DNA from: Pirellulaceae bacterium
Lineage (GTDB): Bacteria > Planctomycetota > Planctomycetia > Pirellulales > Pirellulaceae
Direction of reading: 5' to 3'
Length of the DNA stretch: 6,324 bases
Assembly (NCBI GenBank): GCA_030744095.1
Contig: JASLRF010000434.1
Span: 1 to 6,324, forward strand
The notes beneath the pieces are model-generated. The model made no database searches, was not told where the DNA came from, and was given only the letters and a program-made list of their open reading frames with translations. A program made the translations under genes and the position numbers. This document shows, in pieces, positions 1-4,893 of this stretch. How positions within the stretch are numbered: position 1 is the stretch's first letter; each line of letters starts with the position of its first letter.

Positions 1-1623
1 ATAGACTCGGCCAATTAGTGTTTCCAACCATCGCTCCATCTGGCTGTTGACAGCGTGCAGCAGCCAACCAAACGGCCGCAACAGATAGAGCATGACTCCA
101 ATCACGCGAAAGAAACGATGGTGTGTGTGCGCCAAGTGGCAGGGCAGAATGAAGGTGCTTTCCAGCAGCGAAATGACCAACATCGCGATCACCGCGACCG
201 GCAAAACAGCGATAAACTTGCCCATCACGCCCGATACATAGAGCAACGGGATGAACGCGATAATCGTGGTTGAAACCGAGGCGCTAACCGAAGGAAGCAC
301 CTCATAGGCACCCTGGACGGCCGCCGTCAGCAAATCGTCGCCACGTTGGCGATGCGCGTAGATGTTCTCGCCGATCACGATCGCATCATCGACCACGATT
401 CCCAAAGCCAACAAGAATGCGAACAGTGAAATCATGTTCAGCGATTGGCCGGTCGCCCACAAGACGGCGCACGAACCAAGTACCGCGACTGGGATTCCCA
501 GTGCAACCCAAAACGAAAGCCGCAAGTCCAAGAAGATGGCTAACACGATGAATACCAGAATCAGCCCCTGAATTCCGTTCCGCCGTAACAACTCCATCCG
601 GTCTCTGACATCAATGGCGGTATCTTGCCACGTGATCAGTTCGTAGCCTGCCGGCAGTTTCGCGTTTTTGACATATTCGTGAACCTGGTCGCAGATGAGC
701 AGCAGATCTTCGTTGGCCGTGCGATCAATCGAAATCATCATACCTGGGCGTCCGTCGATCAGATTGATCGACGATTCGACGGTGAAATCACTGAACAGAT
801 TGATCGATGACTCATCGGCAAAACCATCTTTCACCACACCCAAGTCCCCCACGGTCAGGACGACGCCGTCGCCTTGCGTGATGAGCGGAATCTTGGCGAT
901 CTCGTCGCCCGTCTGGCGTTTATTCTTTCCGCGTAGCAGTACTTCTTGCGAGGCCGTCTTCATTTTGCCGCCGGGCAACTCGATGTTCTCTCGGCGAACG
1001 ATCTGCGCGACGCGTTCCAGCGACAAGCCGTATTGCCGCAGCGTCTTCTCGGGAATCTCGATGTCAATCTGGTAGTCTCGGGCACCAATCAAGTTGGCTT
1101 GCGAGATGGCCGGCATTAACAATAGGTCTTCGCGTACGTCCTCCACGACATCGCGCAAGGCAAGTTCCGCATCTCGGGATTCGACATCCGGCCCAAGCAC
1201 TCCGAGCCTGATCGCCACTTGGCGCAGAGTGATCTGTTTGACTTCCGGATCTTCTGCGAGATCTGGAAAGCTCGGGATGCGATCAATCTCCGACCGCACC
1301 TCGTTCAACACCCTGTCAACGTCGACACGAGGTTCCAGTTCCAGGATCAAATGTCCCGTCCCCTCCTGTGCCACCGAAGTCTGCTTCTTAATACTGTCGA
1401 TGGCCCGAACGGCCTCTTCCAACTTTTGACAAATGCCCTCCTCAATCTCATCAGGGCTCGCGCCCGGATAAGGCACGGAAATTAAGACGATCTCAAGGTC
1501 GAACTCCGGGAACACTTCGCGGCGCATGCCCATCAGGCAGGCAGTTCCAATGACGAGCACGGATACCATCAAGGTATTCATCGCGGGCGAGTTGTGAATC
1601 GCCCACTTGATGACTGACTTCAT
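1..1623 (-). CDS. RND-family efflux permease, N-terminal 541 residues (3' end cut by window edge)
   Basis: Inner-membrane proton-driven efflux pump subunit of the AcrB/HAE1 type, which passes substrates to a membrane-fusion protein and an outer-membrane channel. The frame is open from ATG 1623 to base 1, about half the roughly 1,040 residues usual in the family. Visible in order: TM1 (about 15-33); the typical post-TM1 stretch REVFPEFDLE then SVPYPGASPDEIEEGI (35-64); periplasmic porter domain (about 40-340); TM2 (349-367), TM3 (371-391) and TM4 (396-418) with the proton-relay pair Asp412-Asp413 in GIVVDDAIVIGEN, matching AcrB Asp407/408; TM5 (444-466) and TM6 (470-494). The partner Lys in TM10 lies outside the window. 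The start overlaps the stop of the adaptor gene (ATGA) and has a GGAGG site 7 nt upstream. Oddity: an apparent 12-residue insertion around residues 277-288. Family is certain; substrate cannot be told. Confidence 0.96.
   Translation of the reverse strand, partial: MKSVIKWAIHNSPAMNTLMVSVLVIGTACLMGMRREVFPEFDLEIVLISVPYPGASPDEIEEGICQKLEEAVRAIDSIKKQTSVAQEGTGHLILELEPRVDVDRVLNEVRSEIDRIPSFPDLAEDPEVKQITLRQVAIRLGVLGPDVESRDAELALRDVVEDVREDLLLMPAISQANLIGARDYQIDIEIPEKTLRQYGLSLERVAQIVRRENIELPGGKMKTASQEVLLRGKNKRQTGDEIAKIPLITQGDGVVLTVGDLGVVKDGFADESSINLFSDFTVESSINLIDGRPGMMISIDRTANEDLLLICDQVHEYVKNAKLPAGYELITWQDTAIDVRDRMELLRRNGIQGLILVFIVLAIFLDLRLSFWVALGIPVAVLGSCAVLWATGQSLNMISLFAFLLALGIVVDDAIVIGENIYAHRQRGDDLLTAAVQGAYEVLPSVSASVSTTIIAFIPLLYVSGVMGKFIAVLPVAVIAMLVISLLESTFILPCHLAHTHHRFFRVIGVMLYLLRPFGWLLHAVNSQMERWLETLIGRVY
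760..810. repeat. 15-bp direct repeat inside the RND permease gene
   Basis: CAGATTGATCGACGA (760-774) and CAGATTGATCGATGA (796-810) match at 14 of 15 bases and are offset by exactly 36 bp, that is 12 codons in frame. In the protein this gives SSINL twice, at residues 272-276 and 284-288. The spacing suggests a 12-codon insertion or diverged tandem duplication in the porter domain. Confidence 0.7.
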
Positions 1624-3041
1624 GGCGTTGCCTCCAGCCGAATCGCCATGGCGTCAGTGACGGCGGTCAAAGGCGTGACAATCACCGCGTCACCAGGGGC
1701 CAAGTTCGAAGCGGTCGCATCGGCAATCCAATACGGCTCTTCCTTCTTATCATGCGGATTTTCAACCAACTCGATCAGCCGCAGTGGTTTGATCACGCGA
1801 AGTTGCTTGTTGCGGGCCACCCAAAGTGCTTTTCCAGGACGCACTAACCTCTCGGGAATCTGCACCAAATCGCCTTCCGCCGCAACCTGGATTTCCACGA
1901 CCACATACATGCCGCGGACCAGAGCCGGAGGTCCGATCGGAGGCGTTTCGCCTCGCACCGTGGTCGTCACATCGATTGGTTCGTCGTCGTCGAGGTCGAG
2001 GACGACGTCAAGTGGGGCATCGACAAGGACTCGACACGGCACGGTTCGCGTCTTTTCGTCCAAGCCAATTCCATCAAAACGTGACAAGTGGCCAGACCAT
2101 CGGTAGCGAATGTGCGACTGCGGCAGCTCATAAAAGACCTTCACGCGTGTCTGGGGGATTTCGTATGGGCGAGCGGCTTGACGTGGCGCGGCGTTATGTT
2201 GCGATTGGCTCCGCCACAACCAATACAACTCGTCCATCTGTAGACTACATTTTACCTCCACCGCTGAAGTGTCTTCCAACGTTAGCAGCGGTGCGCCTTT
2301 TTGGACATAGTCGCCTTCTTCTGCAAAGTCTTCGACAACTACACCATCCGTTGCTGCCACAACCTCGGTTCGTTTCAGGTCAAGTTCCGCTTTTTCCATT
2401 TGTGTTTCGACCAGCTTGCGACTGGCATCGGCGCGATTCAGTTGAGTCCTCTGGAGGTGCTCTTGGTTCTTCAGGACCGTCAAGGCATTTCGCGCCGCCA
2501 ATTCGACCTGCTTGGCACGGTCCAAGTCGGACTCGGTGACCACACCAGCCGTCAGACTTGAAATCCGCCCGAGTTCACGCTGTTGAAGAACAAGATCCTC
2601 TTTTGATAGCGTGATCAATGCGACAGTATTCTCAATTTCAACTGCCAACTCTTCGATGCTGGCACTCGCTTCCTTGAGTTGGTGCGTCAGCCGTTGAATT
2701 TCGAACTCATAGTCTCGTGGATCGATTCGAATCAGAACCGTGCCTTTCGTAACGAAGTTGCCGGCATTGCACTGCTCGTCCTTGAAAATGACTCGGCCCA
2801 CGACTTCCGCACTCGTCGAGATCTCTCGAAACGGAACCACGGTACCTTCAGCCGAAATAGGCAACTTCCCTGTGTGTCGTTCGAGTGGAATCGTTTTGAC
2901 GAACGGGGGCGGGGCGGCGGTCGGCTCCGCTGCCGGTGCCGTTGGCTTATAGACCACAAAGTACAAACCCGCGAAGCCGATCGCCAAGATCGTGACGGAT
3001 ATAAGTCCGCTGATAATGTGACGCCAAATTTCCGAGCGCAC
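1620..3041 (-). CDS. RND efflux membrane-fusion (periplasmic adaptor) protein, HlyD/AcrA type
   Basis: Periplasmic adaptor linking the RND permease to an outer-membrane channel; 473 residues, somewhat longer than AcrA (about 400). Residues 9-31 form one hydrophobic segment with no lipobox, so it is probably a membrane anchor rather than a lipoprotein. A Pro/Ala linker follows (33-47). The lipoyl/barrel-sandwich halves lie at about 62-110 (GTVVPFREISTSAEVVGRV) and 225-258 (ATDGVVVEDFAEEGDYV), split by a long alpha-helical hairpin (about 112-223) rich in Glu, Leu, Lys and Gln. Beta-barrel and membrane-proximal regions follow (about 260-473), including an acidic loop (345-357, LDLDDDEP) and RGMYVVVEI. 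The start is GTG: AAGGA lies 8 nt upstream, and the transmembrane segment begins soon after it. It begins 13 nt after the TetR stop and ends in a 4-nt overlap with the permease, so the three are almost surely one operon. Confidence 0.94.
   Translation of the reverse strand: MRSEIWRHIISGLISVTILAIGFAGLYFVVYKPTAPAAEPTAAPPPFVKTIPLERHTGKLPISAEGTVVPFREISTSAEVVGRVIFKDEQCNAGNFVTKGTVLIRIDPRDYEFEIQRLTHQLKEASASIEELAVEIENTVALITLSKEDLVLQQRELGRISSLTAGVVTESDLDRAKQVELAARNALTVLKNQEHLQRTQLNRADASRKLVETQMEKAELDLKRTEVVAATDGVVVEDFAEEGDYVQKGAPLLTLEDTSAVEVKCSLQMDELYWLWRSQSQHNAAPRQAARPYEIPQTRVKVFYELPQSHIRYRWSGHLSRFDGIGLDEKTRTVPCRVLVDAPLDVVLDLDDDEPIDVTTTVRGETPPIGPPALVRGMYVVVEIQVAAEGDLVQIPERLVRPGKALWVARNKQLRVIKPLRLIELVENPHDKKEEPYWIADATASNLAPGDAVIVTPLTAVTDAMAIRLEATP
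1631..1635 (-). promoter_or_regulatory. Shine-Dalgarno site of the RND permease, inside the adaptor gene
   Basis: GGAGG on the minus strand sits 7 nt before the permease ATG (1623), within the last codons of the adaptor gene. Together with the ATGA stop/start overlap it suggests translational coupling, keeping adaptor and pump production in step. Confidence 0.7.
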
Positions 3042-3048
3042 AATAAAG

Positions 3049-3056
3049 TTCCTTCT
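3049..3056 (-). promoter_or_regulatory. Shine-Dalgarno site fixing the GTG start of the adaptor
   Basis: AGAAGGAA on the minus strand lies directly on and after the TetR stop codon (TAG, 3057-3055). The AAGGA core is 8 nt from GTG 3041. No in-frame ATG or GTG lies between the site and this GTG, so it decides the start. Confidence 0.7.
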
Positions 3057-3738
3057 AACCGGTTGCCGATGGATGATTCAATGTCACTTCGCCATCGCGA
3101 CGAGCAAAAAGCGGCTGCTTCCAACGTGCCGGGCCATGGCCCGCCAAAGCAGCCATCGTGAATTGCCAAATGTGCTCCGCAAGTTGTGCCGTCGAGAAAC
3201 ACCCTGCCCTTTCATCCTCGGGCGTCAACATGGAGATCACGCCGTTTGCTACACGGTAGTGCAGGCATTGACCGACGACGCTAAAGCCGATTTGACGAAG
3301 TTGCTTTGGCGGTGTGTCCGCCGGAACTAGTTCACCAAGCACTTGCAGCAATATCTCGAAATGAGGTCGCATATGCCCCTCAACCAGGTCGCGACAAGCT
3401 GACGTCGGTTGCAAGACTTCGCGCATCATTAGTCGCGTTTGCCAAGGTTGGTCATTGTCGAGCAGCCGAGTAAGCAATGTCAGGATGAAATCGTAGAGGC
3501 GTACTTCGGCGGGACTTCTTGGCGGTCGCTCAGGCAACGGGAATCGTTCGACTTGTTGTTGGCTGGCCAGCCTTACCGACTCCAGATAGAGGCACTTCTT
3601 GTCACCAAAATAGTAGTTCACGGCAGCCACGTTGACGGCCGCCGCCTGGCAAATCTCACGGACTGTCGCTGCTTGAAATCCACGTTGGGCGAATATCGGC
3701 CCAGCCGCACTCAAGATTTGCAGACGCGTGTCGTCCAT
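3055..3738 (-). CDS. TetR/AcrR-family repressor, CecR-like C-terminal domain, first gene of the efflux operon
   Basis: Ligand-responsive DNA-binding repressor, 227 residues, a normal size for the family. The N-terminal helix-turn-helix domain spans about 5-50: ILSAAGPIFAQRGFQAATV, then REICQAAAVNVAAVNYYFGD, with the diagnostic recognition-helix pattern VNYYFGDKKCLY. The ligand/dimer domain contains MMREVLQPTSACRDLVE (104-120), RPHFEILLQVLG and GFSVVGQCLHYRVANGVI (151-168). This resembles the CecR (YbiH, formerly DUF1956) C-terminal class; that subfamily call is from memory of the pattern. I chose ATG 3738 over the longer ATG 3771 because GAAGAGGA lies 8 nt upstream of it, TetR proteins normally begin just before such a DDTRLQIL helix, and ATG 3771 lies within the operator palindrome. 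It leads the adaptor and permease genes on the same strand, so it probably represses itself and the pump together. Confidence 0.94.
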   Translation of the reverse strand: MDDTRLQILSAAGPIFAQRGFQAATVREICQAAAVNVAAVNYYFGDKKCLYLESVRLASQQQVERFPLPERPPRSPAEVRLYDFILTLLTRLLDNDQPWQTRLMMREVLQPTSACRDLVEGHMRPHFEILLQVLGELVPADTPPKQLRQIGFSVVGQCLHYRVANGVISMLTPEDERAGCFSTAQLAEHIWQFTMAALAGHGPARWKQPLFARRDGEVTLNHPSATG

Positions 3739-3746
3739 TGAGCCAA

Positions 3747-3754
3747 TCCTCTTC
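3747..3754 (-). promoter_or_regulatory. Shine-Dalgarno site selecting the short TetR start
   Basis: GAAGAGGA on the minus strand ends 8 nt before ATG 3738. No comparable purine-rich site precedes the alternative ATG at 3771, where the upstream sequence is AT-rich operator. Confidence 0.7.
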
Positions 3755-3766
3755 GCCCGCGAATAA

Positions 3767-3802
3767 AACATGTGTTTAAAACAAGTATATTAAACAAATG
3801 TT
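3767..3802. promoter_or_regulatory. Inverted-repeat operator, probable binding site of the adjacent TetR repressor
   Basis: AACATGTGTTTAA (3767-3779) is the inverted partner of TTAAACAAATGTT (3790-3802), 12 of 13 positions pairing, with 10 bp between. A further AAACAAGT copy (3779-3786) sits inside. With the minus-strand copy at 3777-3772 it makes the smaller perfect palindrome TGTTT-A-AAACA (3773-3783). There are thus three AAACAN half-sites, two in direct orientation 13 bp apart (3779, 3792) and one inverted. The block is strikingly AT-rich against its surroundings and lies 29 bp or more upstream of the TetR start, where TetR autoregulators usually bind. Binding is inferred, not shown. Confidence 0.7.
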
Positions 3803-3812
3803 CTCGCGGGAA
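3784..3812 (-). promoter_or_regulatory. Possible sigma70-type promoter of the tetR-adaptor-pump operon
   Basis: On the minus strand TATACT (3789-3784) is a good -10 match. TTCCCG (3812-3807), 17 bp upstream, is a poor -35. The -10 lies inside the inverted repeat, so a bound repressor would block RNA polymerase. The predicted transcript start near 3777 would leave a leader of about 39 nt before ATG 3738. The -10 is reasonable; the -35 is weak. Confidence 0.4.
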
Positions 3813-3936
3813 GTCGCAGCGTGTGGGCAGTCTCACGACGAAGACTGCAGTCCAGAGAAATCTAGCTGCCAGGGATTTATAGGCAAGAAGCGCCGAATAG
3901 AGAAGTGCCAGATCGAGAAATGCCAAATTGGAGGTA
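3803..3936. other. Intergenic gap between the small membrane protein gene and the efflux operon operator
   Basis: No coding region is supported. It holds a 7-bp inverted repeat (GCAGTCT 3827-3833, AGACTGC 3842-3848, 8-nt loop) with no T-run on either side, so it is a poor terminator candidate for the leftward upstream gene. It also holds a degenerate 15-bp tandem repeat (3900-3914 and 3915-3929, 12 of 15 identical, unit GAGAARTGCCARATY). Neither has an evident role. Confidence 0.5.
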
Positions 3937-4317
3937 TCAATCGTCGTAAATCACGGAGCGACGGCGACTTCGGGCATAATAGGGTCGTCGGCGACGACGT
4001 GGCACCTCGCCTTCTATGAAGAAATAGCCCCCCAACAGTTTGTAGAAGAAGAGGAGGATGAATGCCCCGCCAGTTGCTACGACGAAACCGATTGGGCTAA
4101 TCGGTGTAATTCGTTCCGTTGACCCAGAAAAATAGGCAAAAACTCCACATCCAATGACAGTTCCCCCCACGCCCATGGCGAGTGTCGCGACAGCTCCTCC
4201 CGGGTCCCGGCCCGGCATGATACCTTTGGCTAAAAGTCCCACAATCGTCCCAAACCCAACCCACACAAGGACATCATTGGCCCACTGTTCGAGCATTTGG
4301 AGGGTTTCGGGGGCCAT
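3937..4317 (-). CDS. GlsB/YeaQ/YmgE-family (transglycosylase-associated) small membrane protein
   Basis: Small inner-membrane protein of 126 residues, of a family often tied to general stress but without a firm biochemical role. The family signature is GLLAKGIMPGRDPGG (27-41) followed by the glycine-rich TLAMGVGGTVIGCG (45-58). Three hydrophobic segments are visible: about 16-34, 42-63 and 75-99. Most family members are only about 80-90 residues; this one has an N-terminal helix (1-16) and a basic, probably cytoplasmic tail (RRRRRPYYARSRRR, 107-120) ending SVIYDD. The start is ATG 4317, with GGAG 9 nt upstream; the internal Met8 has no ribosome site. It lies about 200 nt upstream of the TetR gene on the same strand, separated by the operator, so it is probably a separate unit. 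No functional link to the pump is shown. Confidence 0.88.
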   Translation of the reverse strand: MAPETLQMLEQWANDVLVWVGFGTIVGLLAKGIMPGRDPGGAVATLAMGVGGTVIGCGVFAYFSGSTERITPISPIGFVVATGGAFILLFFYKLLGGYFFIEGEVPRRRRRPYYARSRRRSVIYDD

Positions 4318-4608
4318 TGTCTGCGGCTCCGGTTAGAGAAGATGGATAGGCACTTTCTGTCTATCGACCGCACGTGAACGGGACTCGACGGTTTTTGTCG
4401 AGACACCGACGTTGCGGATCAAGGGATTTTCGGGATTTCTCTTGCCAGGAGGTGGCAATTCGAGAATCATTGAGTCAGAGGTCGTGTTGCCGCAGCACGA
4501 CGGACTGTAGGCTCGCGAGGTGGTCGCATCTTTGGCATCGTGACCGAAGCGGGATGTCGTCAGTGGAAAGGAGGTGGTCGAGTGAACTATTTCTGTACTA
4601 GCCAACGA
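4318..4608. other. Stretch upstream of the small membrane protein gene with no supported gene
   Basis: I see no recognisable protein or RNA gene apart from the doubtful leftward ORF described separately. A short hairpin (CTCGAC 4384-4389, GTCGAG 4397-4402, 7-nt T-rich loop) and a GGGATTTTCGGGATTT direct repeat (4423-4438) are present. No convincing promoter for the leftward gene at 4317 could be picked by eye. Confidence 0.4.
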
Positions 4609-4674
4609 GGTGGCGCTGCCTGATGGCAGTCGGCGGGCTGCCCGCCAGGCAGCCACCGCTCGTGAACAGATCAC
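4333..4674 (-). CDS. Doubtful hypothetical ORF, 113 codons
   Basis: An open frame ends in TAA just 15 nt before the start of the GlsB-family gene, close enough to be co-transcribed with it. The product is rich in Ser, Thr and Arg, has no hydrophobic segment or recognisable domain, and its Cys and Pro content looks unlike a folded family I know. The first ATG lies inside the hairpin array of the rightward candidate RNA, which argues against it. A shorter form from an internal Met (residue 69, MILELPPPGK) is possible. I consider it more likely chance than gene, but the position just before a real start keeps it worth listing. Confidence 0.18.
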   Translation of the reverse strand: MICSRAVAAWRAARRLPSGSATSLASTEIVHSTTSFPLTTSRFGHDAKDATTSRAYSPSCCGNTTSDSMILELPPPGKRNPENPLIRNVGVSTKTVESRSRAVDRQKVPIHLL

Positions 4675-4732
4675 CTTGATCCGCTTTACGAGACAAACGC
4701 GCCCGGCCTCCCCAGGGAGGCCGGGTTTTTTT
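4609..4732 (+). ncRNA. Candidate structured small RNA or terminated leader with three hairpins
   Basis: Three consecutive stem-loops read rightward. SL1: GGTGGC (4609-4614) pairs with GCCACC (4652-4657), then after a 2-nt bulge TGCC (4617-4620) with GGCA (4648-4651). Inside, GGCGGG (4632-4637) pairs with CCCGCC (4641-4646) over a CTG loop. SL2: CTCGTGAA (4659-4666) pairs with TTTACGAG (4685-4692) including one G-U, then GATCA (4669-4673) with TGATC (4677-4681) over a CCT loop. SL3 is the intrinsic terminator at 4702-4725 with seven T. The G-U pair and the T-run both favour the plus strand. No rightward protein gene ends here, so the terminator most likely ends an RNA. The 5' end and promoter are not identified; the true start may lie upstream of 4609. 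It lacks the hallmarks of tRNA, tmRNA, RNase P RNA and SRP RNA. Confidence 0.45.
4702..4732 (+). terminator. Strong rho-independent terminator
   Basis: CCCGGCCTCC (4702-4711) pairs perfectly with GGAGGCCGGG (4716-4725) over a CCAG loop, followed at once by seven T (4726-4732). There is no T-run on the opposite strand, so it acts on rightward transcripts. The nearest rightward protein gene starts 161 nt downstream and none lies upstream. Confidence 0.9.
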
Positions 4733-4893
4733 GCGCCCAGGCTGATTGGCCCGCTTCCGAATATTCAGTCGTTCATGGCAGACCCCTCGATTCCATCTGC
4801 ATCTCATGGGGTAACGTGAAAACAGGGCTGCTTTGGTCCGATCGATTGCCGTACAATGCATCATTCCCAACATTCCATTTTTTGAGGTGCTCG
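4733..4893. other. Leader region of the thioredoxin lipoprotein gene
   Basis: No gene is seen in these 161 bases. It should contain the lipoprotein gene promoter and ribosome site, because the strong terminator isolates it from the left. The ribosome site is GAGG (4884-4887), 6 nt before ATG 4894. Confidence 0.5.
4852..4857 (+). promoter_or_regulatory. Possible -10 element of the thioredoxin lipoprotein gene
   Basis: TACAAT matches the -10 consensus at five of six positions and would start transcription about 30 nt before ATG 4894. No good -35 lies 16-18 bp upstream, so this is tentative. Confidence 0.3.

Noticed and set aside
625..1485. Rightward frames opposite the RND permease
   Set aside because: The permease frame is unbroken with clear family motifs; these are Ser/Arg-rich shadows without ribosome sites or domains.
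1974..2010. GTC/GAC-rich low-complexity stretch
   Set aside because: It simply encodes the acidic LDLDDDEP loop of the adaptor in frame.
1648..2539. Two rightward frames of 152 and 237 codons (1648-2106, 1826-2539)
   Set aside because: Both are antisense to the adaptor gene; their Arg/Ser/Pro-rich, low-pattern products are typical shadows.
2732..3202. Leftward frame of 156 codons spanning the TetR-adaptor junction
   Set aside because: It is a shifted frame over two well-supported genes, and its product is Arg/Ser-rich without a domain.
3739..3771. Longer TetR start at ATG 3771, adding 11 residues
   Set aside because: No ribosome site precedes it, it lies within the operator palindrome and only a few bases from the predicted transcript start, while ATG 3738 has GAAGAGGA at good spacing.
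3827..3848. Seven-base inverted repeat as a terminator for the GlsB-family gene
   Set aside because: The stem is short, the loop is eight bases and no T-run follows on the minus strand.
3900..3929. Fifteen-base tandem repeat as a CRISPR or iteron remnant
   Set aside because: Only two degenerate copies with no spacers and no replication or cas genes nearby.
4609..4700. tRNA, SRP RNA, tmRNA or cobalamin riboswitch
   Set aside because: No T-loop, no CCA end, no GGAA/AGCA SRP apical motif and no intact B12 box could be found.
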